Source: an uncultured Lachnospiraceae bacterium (GTDB taxonomy: Bacteria > Bacillota > Clostridia > Lachnospirales > Lachnospiraceae). Taken from it: 47,052 bases of DNA. The stretch spans positions 1 through 47,052 of the forward strand of contig CAJUES010000028.1 of NCBI GenBank assembly GCA_910585765.1. The letters are read 5' to 3'. The notes beneath the pieces were generated by a model that made no database searches, was not told where the DNA came from, and saw only the letters and a program-made list of their open reading frames with translations. Within the stretch, counting starts at the first letter, position 1; each line of letters opens with the position of its first letter. Shown piece by piece: positions 15,554 to 24,919 of this stretch. Made by a program: the position numbers and the translations under genes.

Positions 15554-17830
15554 CTACTTGTTCAGTTTTTTCATCTGTCCGGGCGTGATCCCTGTCTCTT
15601 TTTTGAACACGCGTATCAGTGCCCCGCTGTTGCGAAAGCCTGCCTGGGGGCAGATCTCCACGATGCTCATCCCCTCCTTCAACAGCTCCTTGATCTTCTC
15701 GACCCGGATGGTGTTGATGTACTCTAACAGGCTGACGCCTGTCTGATCCTTGAAAAGAGCGGACAGATAGGAGGGCGTGATCTTAAAATGCAGAGCCGTG
15801 ATCGAAACATTCAGATCCGGATCCTGGTAATTTTCCTGCACATACTGCATCACCTCGCGTATATACTGTGAATCCTCCTTCGCCTCCTGCCTTTTGCGCC
15901 TGATGTGGCCACAGGTTTCATGGATCAGTTTGTGGAAAAACGCCCGGGCTTCCTCCTCGTTCATCCCGTCATTGATCCTCCGCTCAAAGGAAAACTGCGA
16001 CAGCAGTTCCACGGCTTCCCCCTGCTCCAGCCCCTTCATCACAGTCCCTACCAGCTCGAACAGCAGACACTTTTTCGTGCTGGGCAGGATCTCCTGGCGC
16101 TGAAAGTTGACTGCGATCACCTCATCCATCCAGCGGCAGACATTTTGATCCTCCCCCGCCTTTATCGCGTTTATGATCTTCTGCTCTTTTTCTATCTTGT
16201 ACTCATAATAAACCTGTCGGTTTCTGATATCCTCATACCACACCACGCCGCAGTTCCGAAACTGTTCGCGGTACTCGAAAACCTCCCTTGCCGCGCAGTA
16301 GGAATCATAGATCCCCTCAAGTCCCTGCCGGAAACTGCCACAGGCGGCAAACAGCCGCTTGCAGACCCTCTCCTCCGCAAATGTCTGGACCTGGTCAAAG
16401 AAGCTCTCCAGCTCCTCCCTCGTCTCCTCGCCCTTATCCTCCCCGTTGATCACACAGGCGACCGCATCATACAGCTCTACCAGCTCCACCCCGTACGCTT
16501 TGTGCAGCAGCTCCTTTAACACGTTGGTCAGCAAAAACTGGTGCAGCGCTGTGTCCGTCTGGCGCCATGCCTCGCCCTCCTCCTCGAGATAGAACAGCAC
16601 GACCAGATTGTCCTTTTCCCGAAACACGTCGTCCTGTGCAAATTGCTCCACATAACCGCACTTGCAGTCATAGGGAAAGACGATCATCTGATAGAGGTAC
16701 TGACTCCTGAGAATCTGGGCATTGTTGTAATAGAGACTCTTGAACTGTCTGTTTGTCTGCAGAACATCAGTACTCCTGTCCAGCAGCCACTGCAGCTCAT
16801 TGCGCTTTTCCCGCTTTCCGTCCTTGCCGTAACTGCCAAACACGTCCATGATATTGCGCAGGGGATCATAGTGCATCCCCGTAAAGATATAGGAGAGCGT
16901 TATGCAGATAAACAGCCCTGCCGCCATGTATGCCAAAATACTTCTGGCGTCCTGCTCGATGCGCTTCATGGGCATCAGCACCGCATAATAAAAGCCTGTC
17001 TCCGGGGACGGGATCGCATCCAGCCTATAATCCTCCCCTGAGATCTCCAGCTCTGCGGTGATCTTCCCATCAGGACTGCCTGTCATCGGAATACTGTAAT
17101 CCATCCGGCGCAGTTCGCCCGCCAGATTGCCGATAAAAGTACTGCTTGTATCCGTGCCGCCCGGCTGGATCATCATCAGTTCCATGGATTCGTTCCAGAG
17201 TATCTTCCGCATCCATCTGTTCAGCGCGCTTTCTGAGATGCTGACGCCCAGCGTGGCTGTGGAATCCGCGTCTCTTGCGAACAGATCCTGCAGGATCCAT
17301 ATCTCCTGCTCTCCATTCTTGTTCCTGACCGCAAGCTCCTCGCCCGACCAGCCCTTCTCCAGCGTCTCCTGAAACGCTTCCAGGGAGCTGCCGGGCTGCT
17401 CGTAATACATCTCATAAAACAGGCTGCTCTCCATGTGCCCCTGCTCGGAAAGGATCGTCTCCCCGTCTTTGAAATAGATAAAAATGTGGCTGATATCGTC
17501 GTTTACAACATTTTTTTTGCCTATATCACTGTAGATGTGATACAGCAGTTCTCTGTCGCTAATACTGAACCCGCCCCTGATCGCAGCCGCCTTCTGCACC
17601 TCACTGTCCAGGATCAGGTTGACCAGATTGAGCCGCGCCCCCCTGAAACGCGCGTCTATCTCCGCCTGCATCTTGTCCAGCAGCGTGATGGTGATCTCCT
17701 CCGACTGCCTGTTGATGATATCATAAAAGCGGAAATAGATCCCGACGCTGAACAGGACTGCCAGCCCCAGAATCAGAAGATAAGAAAAAAACCATTTGAA
17801 AAATACCGTTCTATTTCTAAAAATGAACAT
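15554..17830 (-). CDS. Membrane-bound AraC-family regulator (YesN-type sensor-regulator)
   Basis: About 758 residues. A first membrane helix (WFFSYLLILGLAVLFSVGIY) is followed by a roughly 250-residue extracellular sensor region, a second helix (ILAYMAAGLFICITLSYIF), a cytoplasmic linker, and a C-terminal AraC/XylS domain (residues about 660-758) with HFKITPSYLSALFKDQTGVS and ICPQAGFRNSGALIRVFKK. Such one-protein sensors sit next to LplABC-type importers and switch them on when substrate is present. The ATG at 17830 has AAGGGGCAGGG upstream; a GTG at 17881 is possible but has poor spacing. The 240-bp gap to the binding-protein gene lacks a good -35, in keeping with activation by this protein. 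Confidence 0.9.
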   Translation of the reverse strand: MFIFRNRTVFFKWFFSYLLILGLAVLFSVGIYFRFYDIINRQSEEITITLLDKMQAEIDARFRGARLNLVNLILDSEVQKAAAIRGGFSISDRELLYHIYSDIGKKNVVNDDISHIFIYFKDGETILSEQGHMESSLFYEMYYEQPGSSLEAFQETLEKGWSGEELAVRNKNGEQEIWILQDLFARDADSTATLGVSISESALNRWMRKILWNESMELMMIQPGGTDTSSTFIGNLAGELRRMDYSIPMTGSPDGKITAELEISGEDYRLDAIPSPETGFYYAVLMPMKRIEQDARSILAYMAAGLFICITLSYIFTGMHYDPLRNIMDVFGSYGKDGKREKRNELQWLLDRSTDVLQTNRQFKSLYYNNAQILRSQYLYQMIVFPYDCKCGYVEQFAQDDVFREKDNLVVLFYLEEEGEAWRQTDTALHQFLLTNVLKELLHKAYGVELVELYDAVACVINGEDKGEETREELESFFDQVQTFAEERVCKRLFAACGSFRQGLEGIYDSYCAAREVFEYREQFRNCGVVWYEDIRNRQVYYEYKIEKEQKIINAIKAGEDQNVCRWMDEVIAVNFQRQEILPSTKKCLLFELVGTVMKGLEQGEAVELLSQFSFERRINDGMNEEEARAFFHKLIHETCGHIRRKRQEAKEDSQYIREVMQYVQENYQDPDLNVSITALHFKITPSYLSALFKDQTGVSLLEYINTIRVEKIKELLKEGMSIVEICPQAGFRNSGALIRVFKKETGITPGQMKKLNK

Positions 17831-17941
17831 CACCCTGCCCCTTCTCGCAAGTGTCCGGTCAAATACTTCTTTTGATATCACTCCCCTGCAGATCAGACGA
17901 GTGATATCAAGTCCCTGTCGATCGTGGACACAGCAGGTGTT

Positions 17942-20527
17942 TTATTTCAGATACTTTTCCAGTTTGTCGGAGACAGCCTGGACGTCGATCGGCTTTGCCA
18001 GGTGATCGTTCATACCGCACTCGAGACACTTTTGTATATCTTCCGAGAAGGCATCCGCTGTCATGGCAATGATCGGCAGGTCTGCGTCCTCGCGCGCCAT
18101 CCCCCGGATGAGCCTGGTCGCGTCGTACCCATCCATCACGGGCATCCGCACATCCATGAGGATCGCATCATAATATCCTACCGGCGACTGCTCGAATTTC
18201 GCGGCACAGATCTCTCCGTTCTCAACCCTGTCGAGTTCCATCTCGAGGTCGGAGAGCAGCTCGCTTGCCACTTCCCAGTTCAGGTCGTTGTCCTCCGCCA
18301 GCAGAATGTGTTTGCCCCGAAGCTCCAGACCGATCGTCTCCCCGGCGTCGTCCGTCTCCTCGCCGCCATTTCCGGCGAGCACCTTGAGCGTGTCAAACAG
18401 ACCGGACTTGAACAGGGGTTTTGAGATGAATCCTGTGATCCCCGCCGCTTTTGCCTCCTGTTCCATCTCGCCCCAGTCGCTCGCCGCAAGCAGCAATGCC
18501 GGGCACGCCTCCCCGCAGCTTTGACGGATCTGCCGCGCCGCCTCTATCGCGTCCGCGTCCGACAGCCGAAAGCCCAGCAGGGCGATCTGGAAACCGTCTC
18601 CCCTGCTGTGCCTCTCGGCGATCATCTCCGCCGCGCGCCGCGCGCCCAGACACCACTCGGAACGGATGCCGATCTGCTCCAGAAACACTGTCACATTCCT
18701 GCACAACCGCTCATCCTCGTCAACGACCAGCATGTTCCACGCCGGCAGCGGCGGATCCAGCTGCGGCTCCTTCGCCTTTGCCAGGTCAAGGACAACGTGG
18801 AACTCACTGCCTTTCCCCTGCTCACTGCTGACGGAGATCGTGCCGCCCATCGCGTCTACGATATATTTCGTGATCGACATTCCCAGACCGGATCCCTCGG
18901 TCTTCTGCACGCGGGTATTGTCCTCCCGGCTAAAGGAATCGAATATGACCTTCTGGTACTCTTTCGACATACCGATCCCCGTATCGCTCACAACGAAATG
19001 GGTGCGGACGCAGGTCGCATCCCCCGCCAGCGCTTCCTGGTACACACATACCCGGACGGTGCCCCGATCCGGCGTGAATTTGACGGCGTTCCCCAGCAGG
19101 TTGATCAGCACCTGGTTCAGGCGCACGCTATCGCAGCACACGACTTCCGAAAGGATCTCATAAGCCGACGCGTTGAACGTCTGGTCTTTCGCCTTGACCT
19201 GCGGCTGCATGATATTGACAATGCTGTCCATGACCTCCCGCAGCGACACCATGCCGATGTTGAGCGTCATCTTTCCGCTCTCGATCTTTGATATATCCAG
19301 CACATCATTGATGAGTCCGAGCAGGTGCTTGCTCGACAGGTCGATCTTGTGCAGGTATTCCTGAACCTGTTCCTGGTTGTGCGCGTTGGCAAGCGCAAGG
19401 GATGTCATGCCGATGATCGCGTTCATGGGCGTGCGGATATCGTGGCTCATGCTCGCCAGAAATTCCTGTTTTGCCGCGCTCGCATGCTCGGCCTCTATCT
19501 GCGCCTTTTCTGCAGTCCGGCGCGCCGCGTCCATCTCTGTATTGATGCGCTTGAGCTCGGCTACCTGTTTCCTGAACACGCCCAGATATTGGAAAAATAT
19601 GTAGAGCAGCATGGCAACCACCGCAAAGGATGACGCATAAACCATGGCGAGCCACTGGCTGCTCATCCCTGAGATCTCATCGTCGAGCACATCAAAAGGC
19701 AGGACTGTCACGAGATACCAGTCGCAGTAAGGGAGATCTGTGCAGTACAGGTGGCTGCGCGATCTGTCGCTCTTGAGGACTACCGCGTAATCCTCCCCCG
19801 CACTCATGGCAGCCTTGATCCGTCCTATATGGTAATCTGCCTCCTCGCTCTGGCTGTCAAAGACCTCGTAAAAACTGTCCGAATCATTTTCGTGCAGACT
19901 CCCCTGATCCCGGACAACATAGCTGCCATCCTCACGTATGACATAGGAGCGGACCAGCGCACTGTCCGAGTCAAGGAACAGCACCTCGCCCATGTACATG
20001 GAGGAAAGTCCCACGACCATGGCAAGGCTGGTACTTCCGTCGGACATGGGATATTCGCAGGGAACACCAAACATGATCACATCATTGCCGCTGCTGTCAA
20101 CGGCGGACGCTGCCTTGCGCTCCCCCTTTTTCATGCTTTCCAAAAACTGATCGGGGTGGTTGAGATCCACCGGATCGCCATAGATCATCTCAGTCCTGCC
20201 GTCGGACGAATACAGGGCGGCACACATAAAATGTCTCGCCTTTGCACCGTACTCGATCTCCTCCCTCGTGCCGTAACTGGCTTTTTCTCCGTCTGCCGCA
20301 ATGTGCGCTATGGATTCCGCCATCGTCAGTCGCAGATCGATGATCGTCTCAAAGTGCAGAGAGGTCTGCTCATTCATCCCCGCCATGTATGTGATACCTA
20401 TATTCTCGATCGTGCTTTCGCTCATATTGTTGATGGACATTCCCAAAAACGAAAACACAACAATGATCAGGCAGATGATGACTGCTATGCTGATATTTAA
20501 AGAGCGCGGCAAAGCCTTGTTTTTCAT
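17942..20527 (-). CDS. Hybrid histidine kinase with two receiver domains, the first degenerate
   Basis: 861 residues. A membrane helix (11-32), an extracellular Cache-like sensor (about 35-285), a second helix (about 290-312), a coiled coil, HisKA with His360 in MSHDIRTPMNAIIGM, and a HATPase with NLLGNAVKFT, SDTGIGM and GSGLGMSI. Two receivers follow. The second (about 730-860) is intact with Asp792 in ILMDVRMPVMDG. The first (about 595-715) has lost the acceptor: Gly652 replaces it in IALLGFRLSD. It is 48 bp downstream of another hybrid kinase and 112 bp upstream of the AraC sensor gene, all on one strand. No output domain is present, so a phosphotransfer partner must lie elsewhere. Confidence 0.92.
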   Translation of the reverse strand: MKNKALPRSLNISIAVIICLIIVVFSFLGMSINNMSESTIENIGITYMAGMNEQTSLHFETIIDLRLTMAESIAHIAADGEKASYGTREEIEYGAKARHFMCAALYSSDGRTEMIYGDPVDLNHPDQFLESMKKGERKAASAVDSSGNDVIMFGVPCEYPMSDGSTSLAMVVGLSSMYMGEVLFLDSDSALVRSYVIREDGSYVVRDQGSLHENDSDSFYEVFDSQSEEADYHIGRIKAAMSAGEDYAVVLKSDRSRSHLYCTDLPYCDWYLVTVLPFDVLDDEISGMSSQWLAMVYASSFAVVAMLLYIFFQYLGVFRKQVAELKRINTEMDAARRTAEKAQIEAEHASAAKQEFLASMSHDIRTPMNAIIGMTSLALANAHNQEQVQEYLHKIDLSSKHLLGLINDVLDISKIESGKMTLNIGMVSLREVMDSIVNIMQPQVKAKDQTFNASAYEILSEVVCCDSVRLNQVLINLLGNAVKFTPDRGTVRVCVYQEALAGDATCVRTHFVVSDTGIGMSKEYQKVIFDSFSREDNTRVQKTEGSGLGMSITKYIVDAMGGTISVSSEQGKGSEFHVVLDLAKAKEPQLDPPLPAWNMLVVDEDERLCRNVTVFLEQIGIRSEWCLGARRAAEMIAERHSRGDGFQIALLGFRLSDADAIEAARQIRQSCGEACPALLLAASDWGEMEQEAKAAGITGFISKPLFKSGLFDTLKVLAGNGGEETDDAGETIGLELRGKHILLAEDNDLNWEVASELLSDLEMELDRVENGEICAAKFEQSPVGYYDAILMDVRMPVMDGYDATRLIRGMAREDADLPIIAMTADAFSEDIQKCLECGMNDHLAKPIDVQAVSDKLEKYLK

Positions 20528-20575
20528 ACTTTTCCATCTCCATTCTTCGGTTCTGTTCTTGATGGGACAGTGCTG

Positions 20576-23131
20576 TCAGCGACGAAGCCGGCTCATGAGC
20601 CTGAACATTTTATCGGTGTCCACCGGCTTCGCCAGATGGTCGTTCATCCCGGCATCCTTCGCCAGCGCGATATCCTCCTCGAATGTGTTCGCCGACAGCG
20701 CAATGATGGGCACTGTCCCTGCGTCTGCCCGATCCAGACCGCGGATCACGCGGGTCGCCTCGTATCCGCTCATAACCGGCATCATCAGATCCATGAGCAC
20801 GCAGTCAAACGTTCCGGGTTCGGACGCCGCAAACGTGTCGACTGCAGCCTTCCCGTCGTTGGCGGTCACGACCTTTGCGCCCGCATCCTGGAGCAGGTAC
20901 TCTACGATCTCGCAATTGATCTCATTGTCCTCCACCAGAAGAACATGCATCCCGGCAATATTGCTCCTCGGATTCTCCTCCTGATCCGCGGTCTGCTCTT
21001 GCCACGCACCGTCGACCCGGATGGGCAGACGGATCCGCACCACGCTCCCTTTGCCGATCTGACTGTCGATCCGGATGGTCCCTCTCATCTGGTCCAGCAG
21101 TTTCTTCACAATGGACATGCCAAGTCCTGTTCCGCTGTAGTTGGTTCTTGCACCCTGCTGCTCCTGGGTGAACGGTTCAAATATATGCTTTTTGAACTCC
21201 TCCCCGATGCCGATCCCGGTATCTTCGATCACAAACTGATATTCTGCCGTGCCGTCCTGACAGCCGGTCTCCTCTGCCTGCACCACAACAGAACCCTCAG
21301 GGTGATTGTACTTGAGGGCGTTGTCGATAACATTCATCAGTACCTGCCGTATGTGCAGCGGATTGCCGATCAGTCTGTTGTGCTGCAGGCTGGTCTTCTC
21401 CAGCACCAGCCGGATCCCGCCCTCTTCCGCCCGCGGGGAGAGGATGGTGATGCAGTCCTCCAGCGTCTCCTGCAGGTCAAACGGCTCCTCCACCGCTGCA
21501 GGCCTTCCGCTCTCCAGCTTGCTGACCTGCAGGACATCATTGACCAGGGACAGCAGGTGCTCGGTAGACACGCGGATCTTCCTGCGGCACGCACTCTGCT
21601 GCTCCCGATCGTGCTGACTCTTGTCCATAATCGCCAGCATGCCCAGGATCCCGTTGATGGGCGTGCGGAGATCGTGGGACATGTGGGAGAGGAATTCGCT
21701 CTTTGCCGAGTTCGCCTTCCGCACCTTCTCAAACAGCTCCATGATCGCCTGCTCCTGTTTCTTCCTCGTCATCATGGTCTCCGTGATGTCCTGATGATAT
21801 CCGTTCAGGCAGACGCCCGGTTTCTTGAATGTCCTGTCCGGCACGCCACCGCAGCGGACGTATATTTTGCCCAGCTCAGGGTGTTTCCACGGATAGATCA
21901 CCTCCGAACGCCCGGTCTCCAGGATCTCGCGCACCGCCTCCTGCACCATCTCCACATAATCGGGCTCTATATTTTCATACCAGTGCCGATAGCACTCCTC
22001 CGGATCGATCTCATCCGACACTCCCAGGAGGATCCGCATAGTCCGGTCCGCATACATCCTCGGCCGACACCCCTCCTCGAGCTCGATCGTCCAGATCCCG
22101 GTCTTTGCTCCCTCGAGAATATCCTCCAGGCTTCGTCTTGCCTCGAGCTTGTACTTCTCCTCCTGCTCCACCACGGCATTGACATCCCGCTGGGCAAAGA
22201 TCGCACAATTCTCTTTTGCCGTCTTCTCCGTGGCGGAAAAATGGATCTCCATATGCTTTAGCCCATAGGAACTGTCTTTGACCTGATAGCGCACAGAGAA
22301 CTTTTTCTTCGTCCTGAGCTGTGCGAGCACATAATCCTTTTTCGTCAGCGCGCGGAGCCGCTCCTGGTCACGCAGAGCCACATACCGGGTGATGTACCGC
22401 TCCATAGCCGTCTGGTAGCCGTCCTCAAACTGGGTTGCCCAGTCCATCCGCATCCGCCCGCTGTTGCGGTATGTCTCGCACGCGCCTGTGTCAAAGTTCA
22501 CCTCGTAGATGGCAAGGTAGTCCACGCTGAGGGCGTGGAGAACATTATAACTCCGATTCTGTGCCTCGCGGAGCAGGTTCCGCCTTTTTATGGAAGACAC
22601 GATGAAGTACGCCGCCGTCTGGAGCATATTCGACGCATATTCCAGCGATTTCACGGGCGGATTGTCCACACCGTAAAATCCGATAAGCTTTTTGCCGTTG
22701 TAAAGCGGGACTACCACAAGAGAATGTACGTTTTGTCTTTTCAGATTCTCATACTGCAGCGGGTCCGTGTCCCGGATATCCTCCAGATCCTCAATGACGA
22801 TATGTCCGCCGATCTCGAAATTCCGATACCAACTCGCGCACACCTCGGGAGATACATTTTGAAGATTCGCCTTCTCCGGCTGCACCCCGTCTGCCACCCA
22901 CTCATACGTGTTGTCGTCACCGCCGGACTCATTCTGTTCGAATATGTAGGTGCGCTCCCCGTCCAGCGCTTCTCCCAGACACGCCAGCAGCACCGCAAGC
23001 GATTGGTCCGGTGTCTCCTCCAGCAGGGCGACACGAAGCCCTTCATTGATGACGGTCTCCAGATTCTGAACGCTCTGCATACCGCTGTGCTGCTCGCGCC
23101 CCCCATCTGCAAACTCCCTTGAATATTCCAT
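20576..23131 (-). CDS. Cytoplasmic hybrid histidine kinase with GAF and PAS domains
   Basis: 851 residues without membrane helices. A GAF-like domain (about 25-190, with VVVPLYNGKKLIGFYGVDNP) is followed by PAS-like regions (about 200-450, with IYEVNFDTGACETYRNSGRM and WTIELEEGCRPRMYADRT), HisKA with His486 in MSHDLRTPINGILGM, HATPase with NVIDNALKYNHPEG, EDTGIGIG and GTGLGMSIV, and one receiver with Asp781 in VLMDLMMPVMSGYEA. The ATG at 23131 has GGAGG at ideal spacing, so the upstream ATG at 23155 is rejected. It precedes the second hybrid kinase by 48 bp; the two may form one operon. The GAF/PAS part suggests an internal signal. The ligand is unknown. Confidence 0.92.
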   Translation of the reverse strand: MEYSREFADGGREQHSGMQSVQNLETVINEGLRVALLEETPDQSLAVLLACLGEALDGERTYIFEQNESGGDDNTYEWVADGVQPEKANLQNVSPEVCASWYRNFEIGGHIVIEDLEDIRDTDPLQYENLKRQNVHSLVVVPLYNGKKLIGFYGVDNPPVKSLEYASNMLQTAAYFIVSSIKRRNLLREAQNRSYNVLHALSVDYLAIYEVNFDTGACETYRNSGRMRMDWATQFEDGYQTAMERYITRYVALRDQERLRALTKKDYVLAQLRTKKKFSVRYQVKDSSYGLKHMEIHFSATEKTAKENCAIFAQRDVNAVVEQEEKYKLEARRSLEDILEGAKTGIWTIELEEGCRPRMYADRTMRILLGVSDEIDPEECYRHWYENIEPDYVEMVQEAVREILETGRSEVIYPWKHPELGKIYVRCGGVPDRTFKKPGVCLNGYHQDITETMMTRKKQEQAIMELFEKVRKANSAKSEFLSHMSHDLRTPINGILGMLAIMDKSQHDREQQSACRRKIRVSTEHLLSLVNDVLQVSKLESGRPAAVEEPFDLQETLEDCITILSPRAEEGGIRLVLEKTSLQHNRLIGNPLHIRQVLMNVIDNALKYNHPEGSVVVQAEETGCQDGTAEYQFVIEDTGIGIGEEFKKHIFEPFTQEQQGARTNYSGTGLGMSIVKKLLDQMRGTIRIDSQIGKGSVVRIRLPIRVDGAWQEQTADQEENPRSNIAGMHVLLVEDNEINCEIVEYLLQDAGAKVVTANDGKAAVDTFAASEPGTFDCVLMDLMMPVMSGYEATRVIRGLDRADAGTVPIIALSANTFEEDIALAKDAGMNDHLAKPVDTDKMFRLMSRLRR

Positions 23132-23284
23132 ACGCCTTCCCTCCATTATTGGCATAGTCTCGCTTTTTCACTATGTCGCTTCACCGCAAATGTCAGCTAC
23201 GTCTGTATCATAATATCATATGCCTTTCATCACGTCAATATTGAGGTTTTTCCCCCGCTGGCAGTGATTTTCGGGATCTTATAT

Positions 23285-23299
23285 TGTACAAAATGTACA
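23285..23299. promoter_or_regulatory. TGTACA inverted repeat upstream of the hybrid kinases
   Basis: TGTACA (23285-23290) and TGTACA (23294-23299), each self-palindromic and separated by AAA, lie about 155 bp upstream of the kinase start. TATAAG on the minus strand directly follows. It is a candidate operator. The rest of 23156-23400 shows no gene. Confidence 0.35.
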
Positions 23300-23401
23300 C
23301 TTTTTTATCTTTCGGAAAAGTAATGTAGTAAATCGTGCAGAATTATCTCTCTTTTTCTCAAAATCGAAGCAAAAATTGCACAAATTGTCATGATCTCAAC
23401 G

Positions 23402-23427
23402 AAAAAGACCGATGCATGATCGGTCTT
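23402..23427 (-). terminator. Rho-independent terminator after the MFS gene
   Basis: On the minus strand the stem AAGACCGAT, a 5-nt loop and ATCGGTCTT are followed by TTT and C, a standard terminator 22 bp beyond the MFS stop codon. Confidence 0.8.
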
Positions 23428-23448
23428 CTCCACGGACTCTCCGTAAAC

Positions 23449-24609
23449 TTACCTTTTCCTCCACATATGCATAGCGGCTCCAAGGACAATGAGCATGGCG
23501 CCCGCACCGGCGAAACACGCCAGGACTCCGATGCCGACACTGTATGCCGACGCAAAGAGGAACGCGATCTCCACGAGATTGCCGGCCATGTTTGCGACGG
23601 ACAGGACTGTCGCCCTCTGATCCGCCTGCCCGCACTGGTCGATATACTGATTTTGCATACTCTCCAGGATATACGCGGGAAAACTCAGCAACAGCGGGAG
23701 CAGTACCATGATCCCCACCACTGCCACCGTCATCCGGCAGAACGCAAACAGGATCATGACCATGCCCGAAAGAATGACAGATACCAGAATGGCTGTCCGG
23801 TAATGCACCGCTTCGATCCTGTCAAGCATCTTCTCGGCTGACATCTGCACGACGGAATAGGCGATAATGATGGGGGACATCCATTCCTCGCGAAGCCCGC
23901 ACGCCATCAGCTTATCCACATAGAAGAAATTGATCAGCAGAAATCCCAGCGAGAACCCCGCCCCCAGCAACACCATCAGGATCATGTGCACATTCTTAAA
24001 AACCGCCCACACGCCTGCACTGCTGCCCCTGCCAGCATCGGACTCCGGTTTTGTCATTGCAGGTTCCCGCCCGATCCCCGCCACACAGCAGATCCCCACA
24101 CCACAGGCGGTCATCGTCGCGGCGATGAGCATGCGGATCCCCCCAAGGTGATAAAGCACCACGTAGAGCAGTGTGCTGGCAACAAATCCGGCAGTCCCGA
24201 AATTCGCCACATGCGCCGCTTTCACGGCGTACCGCTCATCGCTGTACACACTGTAGATGTACGCATCCTGCGTTCCCGACAGGAAACATGCGGCAAATCC
24301 CTCGACCACTGCCTCCGACACGAACAGCGCATAACTGCCTCCGACATACGCCGCAAACAGGAGGACTCTCGCCAGAAACATTGTGACCTGAGCGAGGATC
24401 ATCGTATTTCTGTACCCGATTTTGTCTGTGATCATCCCTGTGGGGATCTCAAACAAAAATACGGTCAGCGACAAGACTGCCTGCAACACGAAAAACTGCG
24501 CCATTGTCACGCCCGCATCGGTGCGCACGAGCAGTGCGACCGGGGCATAAAAAACAAGACCGTTCAGGAATGACACGGTATCAAGTCTGTCTATATTCAC
24601 TTTTTTCAT
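23449..24609 (-). CDS. Major facilitator superfamily transporter
   Basis: A 386-residue membrane protein with about 11-12 helices. The loop between helices 2 and 3 has the MFS A-motif in the form EIPTGMITDKIGYRNTMILA; the C-terminal half carries a weaker counterpart. The early DRLDTVSFLNGLVFYAPVAL matches drug-exporter-like MFS proteins of Firmicutes. The ATG at 24609 follows AGGAG by about 6 nt. It stands alone between the kinase genes and the LysM gene, with its own terminator and a long leader containing two palindromes. Substrate is unknown; multidrug efflux is a guess by family. Confidence 0.9.
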   Translation of the reverse strand: MKKVNIDRLDTVSFLNGLVFYAPVALLVRTDAGVTMAQFFVLQAVLSLTVFLFEIPTGMITDKIGYRNTMILAQVTMFLARVLLFAAYVGGSYALFVSEAVVEGFAACFLSGTQDAYIYSVYSDERYAVKAAHVANFGTAGFVASTLLYVVLYHLGGIRMLIAATMTACGVGICCVAGIGREPAMTKPESDAGRGSSAGVWAVFKNVHMILMVLLGAGFSLGFLLINFFYVDKLMACGLREEWMSPIIIAYSVVQMSAEKMLDRIEAVHYRTAILVSVILSGMVMILFAFCRMTVAVVGIMVLLPLLLSFPAYILESMQNQYIDQCGQADQRATVLSVANMAGNLVEIAFLFASAYSVGIGVLACFAGAGAMLIVLGAAMHMWRKR

Positions 24610-24629
24610 CTCATACTCCTATCATACAC

Positions 24630-24673
24630 GGAACTGTCATGCATGTAACAGTTCCTAAAATCTGTACAGATTT
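24630..24673 (-). promoter_or_regulatory. Two adjacent palindromes in the MFS leader
   Basis: GGAACTGT (24630-24637) pairs with ACAGTTCC (24648-24655) around the core CATGCATGTA. Next to it AAATCTGTACAGATTT (24658-24673) is a perfect 16-bp palindrome. Both lie within 65 bp of the MFS start codon and could be operators or leader hairpins. Confidence 0.55.
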
Positions 24674-24741
24674 CGATGACAGGTTTTAAGATGGACTGCT
24701 GCCTTCCCACCACATCCGTCTCCGCCTCCGATCCCAATAAC

Positions 24742-24770
24742 AGTCTAACATTGAATCCTCCTTTCGTCAA
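24742..24770 (-). promoter_or_regulatory. Candidate promoter of the MFS gene
   Basis: On the minus strand TTGACG (24770-24765), a 17-nt spacer and TAGACT (24747-24742). The spacer also contains AGGAGG followed 5 nt later by an ATG with a 19-codon frame, so a leader peptide is an alternative reading of the same bases. Apart from these sites the 310-bp gap 24610-24919 shows no convincing gene. Confidence 0.4.
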
Positions 24771-24919
24771 TCGGCGGAAACTCATTGCCAGCACTGCCGC
24801 AATCCCTGTTGTGGCGTGCAAAATGCCCATAAAGCCCTGCAAAATAAAGCGTCACCTCACGCCCTTTTCTGCATATTATATGTATAATTAGATATAGAAA
24901 ACCAGGAGCGATCAAACAT

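Noticed and set aside
20570..22261. Plus-strand open frame of 563 codons
   Set aside because: It lies fully antisense to the second hybrid kinase, has a His/Asp/Leu-rich composition and no recognisable motif.
24606..24842. 78-codon minus-strand frame upstream of the MFS gene
   Set aside because: It passes through a likely promoter and two palindromes, has no ribosome binding site and overlaps the MFS start. It is more likely leader DNA.
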